Notes under the pieces: model-generated
What the model was told of the DNA's origin: nothing
What the model saw: the letters and a program-made list of their open reading frames with translations, nothing else
Database searches by the model: none
From: Halobacteriales archaeon QS_4_66_20
GTDB lineage: Archaea; Halobacteriota; Halobacteria; Halobacteriales; Haloarculaceae
Reading direction: 5' to 3'
DNA length: 55,031 nt
NCBI GenBank assembly: GCA_003021015.1
Contig: PXRK01000046.1
Coordinates: forward strand, 1 to 55,031
Position numbers and translations under genes: made by a program
Shown here: piece after piece, positions 8,497 through 15,895 of the stretch
Position numbering within the stretch: the first letter of the stretch is position 1
Layout: every line of letters starts with the position of its first letter

Positions 8497-9678
8497 ATGT
8501 CCATTACGGAAGCCGAACTCGAAGGGCGCCTCGGCGAGATCGAGGAGCCGCTCGTCGGCGACGACATCGTCTCGCTGGACCTCATCAACGACGTCACCAT
8601 CGACGGCGACGTCGCGCACATCTCGGTGGCGTTCAACACCCCCTACGCCCCGACGGAGATGGAACTCGGCTCGCAGATCCGCGAGGTCGTGAGCGACGCC
8701 GGGCTCGATCCGCAGCTCTCTGCGGATGTCTCGCATCAGGACTGGTACGACGACGAAATCTTCCCGAACATCCGCAACGTCGTCGCGGTCGCCTCCGGGA
8801 AAGGCGGCGTCGGCAAGACGACGGTCGCGGCGAACCTGGCGGCTGGACTCGACTCGCTCGGCGCCCGCGTCGGCCTGCTGGACGCCGACATTCACGGGCC
8901 GAACGTCCCGCGCGTACTGCCGGTCGAAGAGGAGCCCTCGGTGACGCCCGACGAGGAGCGGCTCATCCCCGGCGTCTCCGACGGCGTGAAGCTCATGAGC
9001 ATGGGCTTTCTCGTCAAGAACAAGGACGACCCCGCGATCCTCCGCGGCCCGATGGTCAACAACGTGATGACTCACTTCCTGGAGAACGTCGAGTGGGGGA
9101 GCCTCGACTACCTCGTCGTGGACCTCCCGCCGGGCACCGGCGACGCCTCCCTCGATCTGCTGCAGTCGCTCCCGGTGACGGGCGCCGCCATCGTCACGAC
9201 GCCCCAGCAGATGTCGCTCGACGACGCCCGGAAGGGACTGCGCCTCTTCGAGAAGCACGACACGCCGCTTCTGGGCCTGGTCGAGAACATGAGCACGTTT
9301 CACTGCCCGAACTGCGGCGATAACCACGACCCGTTCGGCTCGGAAGGGGCGGCGAAGATCGTCGAGGACTACGACGTCTCCCTGCTGGGATCGCTGCCGA
9401 TCCACGAGGACTACGGCGCGGACGGGTCGGAGGCGCCCGTGGTCAAGAAGGAGGACAGCCCGGTCCACGAGCCGACCGTCCAGCTGATCGAGGAGCTGGC
9501 CGACCGGATCGGCGAGATCAACCGCCGGAAGGTCGCCGGCAAGCTCCAGACGATCGACGGCGGCTCCGCGTTCGACGACGAACCCTCCGGCACCGCCCGC
9601 CTCGAAAGCAGCGGGGCGCGCAGCACCGGTGGCGGCGGCGGGATCGGCGGCCCCGGCCAGGGCCCGCCGGGTATGTAG
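8497..9678 (+). CDS. apbC: Mrp/NBP35/ApbC-type iron-sulfur cluster carrier ATPase
   Basis: A 393-residue P-loop ATPase that binds and delivers Fe-S clusters. Residues 1-85 are a MIP18/DUF59 domain. Then come the deviant Walker A SGKGGVGKTT (about 100-109), LLDADIHGPNVPR (switch I), DYLVVDLPPGTGD (Walker B/switch II), and the CPNC pair in TFHCPNCGD, which holds the bridging cluster at the dimer interface. The Gly-rich tail (GGGGGIGGPGQGPPGM) is common in haloarchaeal copies. It lies just downstream of an iron-sulfur membrane complex that would need cluster delivery, but 83 bases separate the genes, so it may have its own promoter. Confidence 0.92.
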   Translation: MSITEAELEGRLGEIEEPLVGDDIVSLDLINDVTIDGDVAHISVAFNTPYAPTEMELGSQIREVVSDAGLDPQLSADVSHQDWYDDEIFPNIRNVVAVASGKGGVGKTTVAANLAAGLDSLGARVGLLDADIHGPNVPRVLPVEEEPSVTPDEERLIPGVSDGVKLMSMGFLVKNKDDPAILRGPMVNNVMTHFLENVEWGSLDYLVVDLPPGTGDASLDLLQSLPVTGAAIVTTPQQMSLDDARKGLRLFEKHDTPLLGLVENMSTFHCPNCGDNHDPFGSEGAAKIVEDYDVSLLGSLPIHEDYGADGSEAPVVKKEDSPVHEPTVQLIEELADRIGEINRRKVAGKLQTIDGGSAFDDEPSGTARLESSGARSTGGGGGIGGPGQGPPGM

Positions 9679-9716
9679 CCGCCGCGACGAGCACGCCGTT
9701 CGTACGGACTGCTGTA

Positions 9717-9726
9717 ATTGTTTTTT
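9717..9726 (+). terminator. T-rich stretch after apbC, possible terminator
   Basis: A run of six T (9721-9726) lies about 45 bases after the apbC stop. Archaeal termination often needs only a U-rich tract. No clear hairpin precedes it. Confidence 0.3.
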
Positions 9727-9759
9727 AGGTCTCCTTCGCACTCCTGGAGTTTTCTGGCC

Positions 9760-9776
9760 ATACTGATTATTGTGAC
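9760..9776 (+). repeat. Solo arm of dispersed element (type A)
   Basis: ATACTGATTATTGTGAC matches the left arm of the type A elements (for example 49085-49102). No matching right arm is seen before 9938. Confidence 0.5.
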
Positions 9777-9938
9777 GGCTCTTACCTAATCTGGCGAAAC
9801 AACTGTCGTATGTATGATATTGATAACGGTTGGTACACAAGATACAACGCGCATACTGACCAATATCGACAGGGGAGCTACTAGCGACTCTGTAATTTCA
9901 CCAATCAATTTAACCAAATCGGAGTTCATGGGGCACAC

Positions 9939-10463
9939 ATGTCGGAGAAAAGAACATCAGCCGTTGAAATTCGTCGGTTTCAGTCCGAGGACGGCGAGCG
10001 TATCCGTGAGTTGAACGAAATTGCAATGGCCACGACTCCTGAGTTTGAGCCAGATGTTCCAGACAAGGACCTCCGAGATGTTCAAAGCAACTACCTCTGC
10101 AGTGGCAGGGAATTTCTCGTTGCGATTGTAGATGGTACAATCGTTGGTATGGGAGCCTACACGACACCGGATGAGTGGAAAGAGGAGTTCATTCAACTCG
10201 ATAGCCAAACCACTGAACTGACACGAATGCGTGTTGATCCTGAGTGCCATGGGCAAGGGGTTGGGAGGGCTGTCTACCACGACCTTGAACAGCGTGCGCG
10301 GCACGATGGATATGAACAGTTTGTGTTGGACACAGGTGTCGAGAACGACACCGCGCGTGCTTTCTACGAGAGCCTTGGATTCCAATTCCAGCAGGAGGTG
10401 TCCATCCACTTTGGAGATCTATCATTTGAGTTGGTACTGTACAAAAAGTCCATCATTGAATAG
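9939..10463 (+). CDS. GNAT-family N-acetyltransferase
   Basis: A 174-residue acetyltransferase. It shows the GNAT core: strand LVAIVDGTIVGMGAY, the acetyl-CoA pyrophosphate loop in RMRVDPECHGQGVGRAVY (Q-x-x-G-x-A type), and the C-terminal ENDTARAFYESLGF motif. It transfers an acetyl group from acetyl-CoA to an amine, but the substrate cannot be told. The gene is visibly AT-richer than its neighbours, uses many A/T-ending codons and is less acidic, and the flanking DNA is also AT-rich. This points to horizontal acquisition. It is a single gene with no partner. Confidence 0.88.
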   Translation: MSEKRTSAVEIRRFQSEDGERIRELNEIAMATTPEFEPDVPDKDLRDVQSNYLCSGREFLVAIVDGTIVGMGAYTTPDEWKEEFIQLDSQTTELTRMRVDPECHGQGVGRAVYHDLEQRARHDGYEQFVLDTGVENDTARAFYESLGFQFQQEVSIHFGDLSFELVLYKKSIIE

Positions 10464-10535
10464 TTGTACTACATCTTGCACTGGCCCACCTAACAACCTC
10501 CTGATAGATGCCGCTGTTTCACTATATTCGGCAAG

Positions 10536-10607
10536 AGCGATTGTGACTGTGTACCGGGTCGACTGCACGTTGTCACGTGGTCGCTCTCGGACCGACTCAC
10601 AATCAGC
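10536..10607 (-). repeat. Degraded copy of the 82-bp dispersed element
   Basis: The interior reads almost the same as the reverse complement of 22471-22552, including TGTGACTGTGTACCGGGTCG. The arms AGCGATTGTGACT and ACTCACAATCAGC are shortened and have diverged. It lies in the 403-bp gap between the acetyltransferase and fumC (10464-10866), which otherwise holds only the next repeat and the fumC promoter region. Confidence 0.55.
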
Positions 10608-10651
10608 CCGCAAACCACCCGTTCACGTGATCTGGGCACGAAAACGATCAT

Positions 10652-10762
10652 ATACAGCCAGACGTGACTCCGTACAGTGCCAGGACAATCCATCGGCTGT
10701 GTCATGGCGCGAACAACGGGAATTGGGACAGCATGACTCGAGTGAATCACGTCTGGCTGTAT
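10652..10762 (+). repeat. Dispersed palindromic-arm element, type F, complete
   Basis: Arms ATACAGCCAGACGTGACT and its near-perfect complement (17 of 18). The whole 111 bp is similar to 15914-16023 in the opposite orientation. An 8-bp direct repeat AACGATCA flanks it at 10643-10650 and 10763-10770. Confidence 0.8.
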
Positions 10763-10866
10763 AACGATCACTATGCGACACCGGGGATTGTACCCTACGG
10801 CGATACGAAGTCACAGCAGTCCGTATCAGTAGCTTTTACGCGCCGGCGGCCGAACCGTCGGCCGAT

Positions 10867-12279
10867 ATGGGAGACGACAGTTTTCGGACCGAACGCGACA
10901 GCCTCGGGGAGATGCAGGTGCCGGCAGACGCCTACTGGGGCGCACAGACCCAGCGGGCCGTCGAGAACTTCCCGATCAGCGGGATCACGTTCGGCCGCCG
11001 GTTCGTGCGCGCGCTCGGGGTCGTCAAGAAGGCCGCGGCCCAGGCCAACCGCGACCTAGACCTGCTCGGCGAGGAGCGCGCCGACTGCATCATCGAGGCG
11101 GCCGACGAGGTGATCGCCGGCGAGCACGACGACCAGTTCCCGGTCGACGTGTTCCAGACCGGCTCTGGCACCTCCTCGAACATGAACGCAAACGAGGTGA
11201 TCGCCAACCGCGCGACCGAACTGTACGGCGCCGAGTTGGGGAGCCGCGAGATCCACCCCAACGACCACGTCAACTACGGCCAGTCGAGCAACGACGTGAT
11301 CCCGACGGCGATGCACGTCGCCAGCCTGGAGGCCGTCGAGCGCGGCGTCCTGCCCGCACTCGCCGCGCTGCGGGACGAACTCGCAGCCAAGGAGTCAGCG
11401 TTCGAGGATGTCGTGAAAACGGGGCGGACCCACCTCCAGGACGCGACGCCGATCACGCTCGGCCAGGAGTTCGGCGGCTACCGGGCGCAGGTCGAGAAGG
11501 GGATCGAGCGCGTTCGCGGGACGCGCGAGCACCTCTCGGAACTCGCACTCGGCGGCACCGCCGTCGGGACTGGACTGAACACCCACCCCGAGTTCCCGAC
11601 GCTGGCCGCGGAGTACATCTCCGAGGAGACGAACATCGACTTCCGGGAGGCCGACAACCACTTCGAGGCGCAGGCCGCCCACGACGCGATGAGCGAGGCC
11701 CACGGCGCGCTGCGGACGGTGGCCGGGAGCCTCAACAAGATCGCCAACGACCTCCGCCTGCTGGCTTCCGGCCCGCGCAACGGCCTCGGCGAGGTCGACC
11801 AGCCCGAGAACCAGCCCGGGTCGTCGATCATGCCCGGCAAGATCAACCCCGTGGTCGCCGAGGCGGTCAATCAGGTCCACAAGCAGGTCGTCGGCAACGA
11901 TGCCGCCGTCTCGGCGGGTGCCGCGGAGGGCCAGATCGACCTGAACCTCTACAAGCCGGTGCTGGCGCACAACTTCCTGCAGTCTGCCGACCTGATCGCC
12001 AACGGCAGCGAGACCTTCGCCGAGAAGTTCGTCGCCAAACTGGAGGCCGACCGCGAGCACTGCAAGCGCCAGGTCCAGCAGAGCATGGCGCTGGCGACGG
12101 CCCTCAACCCGGCGATCGGTTACGACAAGGCCAGCGAGGTCGCCAAGGCCGCGCTCAAGGAGGACAAGACCGTCCGCGAGGTCGCCGTCGAGAAGGGCTA
12201 CCTCACCGAGGGGGAGGCCGACGAGGTGCTCGATCCCCGGAAGATGACCGAGCGTGTGATCCTCGGCGACGAGGACTGA
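10867..12279 (+). CDS. fumC: class II fumarate hydratase
   Basis: A 470-residue class II fumarase of the TCA cycle, converting fumarate and malate reversibly. It has the lyase-1 superfamily signatures GSGTSSNMNANEV (about 99-111), GRTHLQDA (186-193, His-189) and the mobile catalytic loop signature GSSIMPGKIN (318-327). The length is that of the bacterial and archaeal homotetrameric enzyme, and the acidic surface fits a cytoplasmic haloarchaeal protein. The start ATG follows an AT-rich stretch (about 10827-10840) that could hold its TATA element. It is monocistronic. Aspartase is the main alternative for this superfamily, but the sequence context matches fumarase better. Confidence 0.93.
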   Translation: MGDDSFRTERDSLGEMQVPADAYWGAQTQRAVENFPISGITFGRRFVRALGVVKKAAAQANRDLDLLGEERADCIIEAADEVIAGEHDDQFPVDVFQTGSGTSSNMNANEVIANRATELYGAELGSREIHPNDHVNYGQSSNDVIPTAMHVASLEAVERGVLPALAALRDELAAKESAFEDVVKTGRTHLQDATPITLGQEFGGYRAQVEKGIERVRGTREHLSELALGGTAVGTGLNTHPEFPTLAAEYISEETNIDFREADNHFEAQAAHDAMSEAHGALRTVAGSLNKIANDLRLLASGPRNGLGEVDQPENQPGSSIMPGKINPVVAEAVNQVHKQVVGNDAAVSAGAAEGQIDLNLYKPVLAHNFLQSADLIANGSETFAEKFVAKLEADREHCKRQVQQSMALATALNPAIGYDKASEVAKAALKEDKTVREVAVEKGYLTEGEADEVLDPRKMTERVILGDED

Positions 12280-12346
12280 TCTCGTCGTAGGCGCCACCAG
12301 CGGATAGTGGTGATCGACCCACCTGACTTGTGAGATCGACGGAGGA

Positions 12347-12364
12347 TTTATACGATCGTATAAA
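12347..12364. promoter_or_regulatory. 18-bp perfect palindrome overlapping the TATA region of the RHH/PIN operon
   Basis: TTTATACGATCGTATAAA is fully self-complementary and ends 12 bases before the antitoxin start at 12377. It contains TATA-like sequence in both halves, so a repressor bound here would block TBP. This is what is expected of the operator for a ribbon-helix-helix autoregulator encoded just downstream. Confidence 0.7.
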
Positions 12365-12376
12365 CAAGCGACACAC

Positions 12377-12601
12377 ATGAGCACCGACAGGGAGTCCGTC
12401 CCCGTTTCGCTACCGTCGGAACTGGTACGTGAACTCGACGAACTCGTCGAGGAGGGAGTGTTCAGTTCGCGATCGGAGGCGTTGCGATACGGCGCCCGGT
12501 TGGTTGTTCGCGAGGAGCGCCTCGCCAGACTTCACCAAAGTACCGACCAGCGGGCGCGTGAAGACGTTCGGGAGCGGATGGACCGGAAACGTGTATCTTG
12601 A
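12377..12601 (+). CDS. ribbon-helix-helix (CopG/VapB-like) antitoxin
   Basis: A 74-residue protein whose N-terminal 45 residues form a CopG/MetJ-type ribbon-helix-helix: strand VPVSLPSELV, helix ELDELVEEG, then SSRSEALRYGARLVVREE. The C-terminal 25 residues are charged and probably wrap the toxin. It overlaps the following PIN gene by 11 bases, a typical toxin-antitoxin arrangement. A perfect 18-bp palindrome upstream is a likely operator for autorepression by the dimer or the complex. Confidence 0.85.
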   Translation: MSTDRESVPVSLPSELVRELDELVEEGVFSSRSEALRYGARLVVREERLARLHQSTDQRAREDVRERMDRKRVS

Positions 12602-12974
12602 TACAGACGTCATCCTCGCGCTGTTGAAAGTCGACGACTGGCTCGCGAGCCAGGTTGATCCAGCTACGCTCGCGGAACCAAAGACGTCAGTAGCGACAGC
12701 TATCGAGGTGCAGTACGTAATGGAAGACGAGTGGAACCGAGACCGTCTGTCGACGGTACACGACGCGATCGTTGACGAGGGTGTCGACCTTGTCCCACTG
12801 ACTACTGACATGATGGACGAAGCAGGCTCACTCCGTCGGTCGTACGGTCGGATAAACGTTTTCGACGGAGTCCATCTCGGAGCAGCAAAGGCATATAACG
12901 AGCCGATCGTGTCGACGGACACGCTGTACCCGGAGATAGACGGAGTCAACCATATTGATCCGCGCGATCTGTGA
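12591..12974 (+). CDS. PIN-domain toxin (VapC-like)
   Basis: A 127-residue PIN nuclease when started at GTG 12591, which places YLDTDVILALLK at the N-terminus as in VapC proteins. The acidic active-site residues are visible: Asp-4 in LDTD, Glu in TAIEVQYV, Asp in NVFDGVHLGAA and Asp in IVSTDTL. Longer versions begun further upstream read through the antitoxin gene in another frame and have no domain support. It would cleave RNA (tRNA, rRNA or mRNA) when free of the RHH antitoxin encoded by the overlapping upstream gene. Confidence 0.85.
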   Translation: MYLDTDVILALLKVDDWLASQVDPATLAEPKTSVATAIEVQYVMEDEWNRDRLSTVHDAIVDEGVDLVPLTTDMMDEAGSLRRSYGRINVFDGVHLGAAKAYNEPIVSTDTLYPEIDGVNHIDPRDL

Positions 12975-13134
12975 TCGGAATCGAACTACTCGACCCCTGG
13001 ATGACCGAGCGGGTCAGCCTCGGCGACGAGACGTGATCCCCGGGCCATTGCTGTACGATGGTACAATACCGAACTGAATCCACTATATTCATTTAGTGGA
13101 AAAATACTTTTTTGGCTCTATCGTAGTGGCGTCC

Positions 13135-13380
13135 ATGTCAGCGGAGACGGACGAGCAGGGACGGCTCTACCTCCCCAAAGAGCTGCGGGAAAAGTTCGGC
13201 GAAAAGTTCCAGATCGTCACGTACGAGGACCGAATCGAACTCCTTCCGGTCGCGGACGACCCCCTCGCCGCCGTCCGGGATGCAGCGGGCGAGCTGGCGG
13301 AGACGCCCATCGGCGAAATCGAACGCGACATCGACGCCCAGGCCGAAGCCGACGCCGGCGGGGACGGAACGGAGCAATGA
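13135..13380 (+). CDS. AbrB/SpoVT-type antitoxin
   Basis: An 81-residue protein with a swapped-hairpin AbrB DNA-binding domain at the N-terminus (TDEQGRLYLPKELREKFGEK, then FQIVTYEDRIELLPV) and an acidic helix-rich tail. Such proteins in haloarchaea usually precede a PIN toxin gene. Start taken at ATG 13135, which begins at the conserved domain; GTG 13096 would add 13 unlikely residues. Its stop overlaps the ATG of a short reading frame that looks like the beginning of a PIN gene (see next entry), so the antitoxin appears orphaned. Confidence 0.8.
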   Translation: MSAETDEQGRLYLPKELREKFGEKFQIVTYEDRIELLPVADDPLAAVRDAAGELAETPIGEIERDIDAQAEADAGGDGTEQ

Positions 13381-13430
13381 CCGTTTACGTCGAGACCGAA
13401 GCGGATTCCGCTGGAGCTCGACGGGGGTGA
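13377..13430 (+). pseudogene. stub of a PIN-domain toxin gene
   Basis: ATG at 13377 overlaps the antitoxin stop (ATGA). The 17-codon frame reads MTVYVETEADSAGARRG. The first seven residues are what haloarchaeal PIN toxins in this position commonly begin with, and the rest resembles a distal piece joined by deletion. The toxin body is missing, so this is best read as a deleted toxin gene. Confidence 0.5.
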
Positions 13431-13513
13431 GTAGCGTTACGGTTTCGCTGCCGCCCGGCTCCCGCCCGTCCCCCAGCGCCAGTTTCTTACACTGAACCCG
13501 AGAACCCCGGTCC

Positions 13514-14008
13514 ATGTCGTCCCTGAAGCGGTACGTAATCTACTGCGGCCTGCTCGCGCCGGTCGTCTCGCTCGGAAGCACCACCCTCGCGACAGTCCTC
13601 GCCCCGGCCTCGGAGTTCACCTGGCAGGCATACGCTCTCTCGGATCTGGGCCGGCCCGACGCGCGGACGTTCCTGCTGTTCAACGCCGGGCTGATCCTTG
13701 GCGGCGTGCTGGGACTGGCGTTCGCCTGGCCGCTGTGGCGCCGGAGCCGGAACCTGGTCGAACTGATCGGCACCGTCACGTTCGCGGTGACGGTCGTCGG
13801 CCTCGGGCTAGTCGGCGTCTTTCACCTCCCGAGGGACCTGCACGGTCCGGTCGCCCTGCTGTTTTTCGTCGGCGGGCCGGTCACACAGTGGCTCTACGGC
13901 GCCGGACAGGCACTCGCTGGGGACGGCCGGTTCGGCGCTGTCTCCACCGCACTGGGCCTCGTGCACGTCGCCGGCTGGCTTGGATGGATTCTGACGGTCG
14001 AGGACTGA
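13514..14008 (+). CDS. DUF998-family membrane protein
   Basis: A 164-residue integral membrane protein with about five helices: YVIYCGLLAPVVSLGSTTLATVL, FLLFNAGLILGGVLGLAFAWPL, LIGTVTFAVTVVGLGLVGVF, PVALLFFVGGPVTQWLYGAG and TALGLVHVAGWLGWIL. The WQAYALSDLGRPDA segment after the first helix is typical of DUF998 proteins, whose function is not known. It is somewhat shorter than usual for the family. It stands alone; a dispersed element begins 10 bases after its stop. Confidence 0.75.
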   Translation: MSSLKRYVIYCGLLAPVVSLGSTTLATVLAPASEFTWQAYALSDLGRPDARTFLLFNAGLILGGVLGLAFAWPLWRRSRNLVELIGTVTFAVTVVGLGLVGVFHLPRDLHGPVALLFFVGGPVTQWLYGAGQALAGDGRFGAVSTALGLVHVAGWLGWILTVED

Positions 14009-14018
14009 CGGCAGAGTG

Positions 14019-14166
14019 ATAGGATTGTTGTGACTCGTTACCGCCGCCGATTCGCCATACTCCGGTCTCATATACACCCGGACGTGCTTCGCCTCGTGGT
14101 GATGACGCCATGTTTCTCGTCGATGGCGCAACCTACCTCCACAGGAGCGATCACAACAGTCAGTAT
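14019..14166 (+). repeat. Dispersed element type A, enlarged and rearranged
   Basis: The left arm ATAGGATTGTTGTGACT and about 40 bp of interior match the type A elements at 42098 and 49085. The right arm is GATCACAACAGTCAGTAT. A type G arm beginning ATACACCCGGACGTG lies inside near 14073, suggesting a second element inserted and was partly lost. The right end abuts the stop codon of the Hsp20-like gene. Confidence 0.65.
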
Positions 14167-14639
14167 CAGGCGCTTGCGTCCCCGTCAGCGTCAGTCGCGT
14201 CGCCGGTCCCACCCTCGCCGTCGTCGACATTCACGGATTCCGGTTCGTCGCTCCCTGCGCCGGCCTCGTCGACTTTCGGCAGGCGCACGTGGATCGTGCC
14301 GTCCGATTTGACGGTGGCGGTCGCGCGCGTCGGGTCGACGGTCGCCTCCGACGGGAGGTCGACCCGCCCGTCGAGCGACAGCCCGCGGCCGGGGAACTGC
14401 ATCTCGAACCCCTCGTAGAACTCCCGGAAGCGGTCGATCCGGACGACGATAGCGCCGTCGTCGTACCGCACCTGGACGTCGCTTTTCGCCGCCCCCGGGG
14501 CGTCGAAGACGGCGAGGTAGGCGTCGTCGCTCTCCAGCAGGTCGACCGGAAGCGGCCGGCGCTCCTGTGCCCGCCCGACCGTCCGCCCGATGGATTCGAG
14601 CACCCGGGAGCCGATGGTGTCGCCCAGCTCCTTGATCAC
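14166..14639 (-). CDS. Hsp20/alpha-crystallin-like small heat-shock protein
   Basis: A 157-residue protein begun at GTG 14639, which overlaps the stop of the upstream zinc-ribbon gene (GTGA). The middle part shows the alpha-crystallin-like beta sandwich: PVDLLESDDAYLAVFDAPGA, DVQVRYDDGAIVVRIDR, then SLDGRVDLPSEATVDPTRAT and GTIHVRLPKVDE. The C-terminal 35 residues are a disordered acidic tail. Small heat-shock proteins hold unfolded clients; haloarchaeal members of this kind are sometimes annotated as GvpH-like. The stop codon coincides with the 3-bp TCA next to a dispersed repeat element. Confidence 0.72.
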   Translation of the reverse strand: MIKELGDTIGSRVLESIGRTVGRAQERRPLPVDLLESDDAYLAVFDAPGAAKSDVQVRYDDGAIVVRIDRFREFYEGFEMQFPGRGLSLDGRVDLPSEATVDPTRATATVKSDGTIHVRLPKVDEAGAGSDEPESVNVDDGEGGTGDATDADGDASA

Positions 14640-14794
14640 AGTTCGACCTCCGTGAGCGAGTCCGTCCGCCCGCAGTACGGACACGCGAAATCGTCCAGGC
14701 CGACGCTGTCGGGCATGTCGTAGGTGTAGTGCAGTTCGAACATGTCGAGTTCGCAGGTGTCGTCGTTGCAGACGATTTCGAGTGTGGCCGGCAT
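14636..14794 (-). CDS. small haloarchaeal zinc-ribbon protein
   Basis: A 52-residue protein with two pairs of cysteines or near pairs: CNDDTCELDMFELHYTY and FACPYCGRTDSLTEVEL. This looks like a compact zinc ribbon of the small haloarchaeal DUF7559-like group. ATG 14794 begins directly at the conserved region; the longer frame upstream has no support. It overlaps the Hsp20-like gene by four bases and is probably its operon partner. Function unknown. Confidence 0.7.
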   Translation of the reverse strand: MPATLEIVCNDDTCELDMFELHYTYDMPDSVGLDDFACPYCGRTDSLTEVEL

Positions 14795-14919
14795 GCCCGC
14801 CCCTACGGAGTGATTGCCCTTCAACGATGGGGTCAGCGCCCGGACAGCCGCCGGGGCCACGACGGGCATCTGTCGCTCGCAGGGTAAGATTCAATTGTGC
14901 GGGCTCAGTAAAGGCGGGC

Positions 14920-15159
14920 ATGGCAGAGATACTCGCGGAGAATCTGTCCGGTAAAGCTGTAATGGGCTCGGACGGCGCCGAGCTCGGCATGCTGTACAAC
15001 ATTACGATGGATCTGGAGACGGGTCGGCTCGACCATCTGGTCGTCGACCCCGACGAGAGCTACGCCTCCACGGAGTTCGACACAGACCAGCAGGGCCGCT
15101 CCCTGATCCCGGTCAGCCGGGTCCAGGCGGTCAAAGACCACATGATCATCGAGCGCTAG
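14920..15159 (+). CDS. PRC-barrel domain protein
   Basis: A 79-residue protein that is a single PRC-barrel: ILAENLSGKAVMGSDGAELG, MLYNITMDLETGRLDHLVVD and SLIPVSRVQAVKDHMIIER. In archaea such stand-alone barrels occur beside RNA-maturation or cell-division genes; several have been linked to CdpB-type roles, but this short copy cannot be assigned. It lies five bases upstream of the NOB1 gene, so the two form an operon, as is common in haloarchaea. Confidence 0.85.
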   Translation: MAEILAENLSGKAVMGSDGAELGMLYNITMDLETGRLDHLVVDPDESYASTEFDTDQQGRSLIPVSRVQAVKDHMIIER

Positions 15160-15163
15160 TCGA

Positions 15164-15622
15164 ATGTACGTTCTCGATTCGTCCGCTTTTATCAACGAGT
15201 TTCACACCGAGGAGACGATCGCGTCGGTGCCGCTCGTCCGCGAGGAACTCGAAGACGAGAGCGCCTACCGGTTCGACGCGCTCGAAGGGTCGGGCATGCA
15301 CCTGCACATCCCGGACGCGGAGACCGTCGAGCGGATCGAACGGGCGGCCCGGGAAACGGGGGACTTCGACGAGCTCTCGCGGACCGACGTCCGGCTGATC
15401 GCCGCGGCGTTCGAACTGGACGGCTCGCTCGTCACCGACGACTACGCGATGCAGAACGTCGCCGAGAAGCTCAACGTCGCCGTCGAGGTGATCGCCCGCG
15501 ACGGGATCGAGGAACAGCGCGCCTGGACGTTCCAGTGCCAGGGCTGCGGTCGGGAGTTCGACGATAACCACGACCGCTGTCCGATCTGCGGGAGCACGCT
15601 CTCGCGCAAGAACCCGGCCTAG
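15164..15622 (+). CDS. nob1: rRNA maturation endonuclease NOB1
   Basis: A 152-residue protein with an N-terminal PIN domain (YVLDSSAFI with catalytic Asp-5, LSRTDVRLIAAAFEL, LVTDDYAMQNVAEKL) and a C-terminal zinc ribbon (FQCQGCGREF and CPICGSTL). This domain order and length are those of archaeal Nob1, the endonuclease that cuts the 3' end of 16S rRNA during small-subunit maturation. It follows the PRC-barrel gene by five bases. Its TAG stop overlaps the stop of the convergent gene downstream within a shared CTAG. Confidence 0.92.
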   Translation: MYVLDSSAFINEFHTEETIASVPLVREELEDESAYRFDALEGSGMHLHIPDAETVERIERAARETGDFDELSRTDVRLIAAAFELDGSLVTDDYAMQNVAEKLNVAVEVIARDGIEEQRAWTFQCQGCGREFDDNHDRCPICGSTLSRKNPA

Positions 15623-15774
15623 CGGGAGGCCGACACCTCTTCGTCCAGGTTTTCCAGCCCGAGTTCGACCAGCTGGCGGAGGGTCTCCTCCTCTGTCAGG
15701 TCGAACTTCCGGGCTAGCCGCCTGATCTCCTGTGCACGACCGTCCTCACAGACGATCGTGAAGCGAGTCGGCAT
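15619..15774 (-). CDS. small CopG-like or helical regulator, haloarchaeal
   Basis: A 51-residue protein reading MPTRFTIVCEDGRAQEIRRL and continuing with two predicted helices (RLARKFDLTEEETLRQLVELGLENL). The short strand plus two helices suggests a ribbon-helix-helix fold, so a DNA-binding role is likely but not shown. ATG 15774 is preferred over the longer frame starting at 15807. It converges on nob1 with overlapping stop codons. Confidence 0.6.
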   Translation of the reverse strand: MPTRFTIVCEDGRAQEIRRLARKFDLTEEETLRQLVELGLENLDEEVSASR

Positions 15775-15895
15775 GCGATCTGATAGCCTGCGCAGGAATG
15801 TAAACACTTGTCAGACGCCCGACTGACACGACGGCGCCTCGCCGCCATCCGCGACAGCCCGCCGGGGCGCGACACAGCTCATATGGTCGTGCGTG

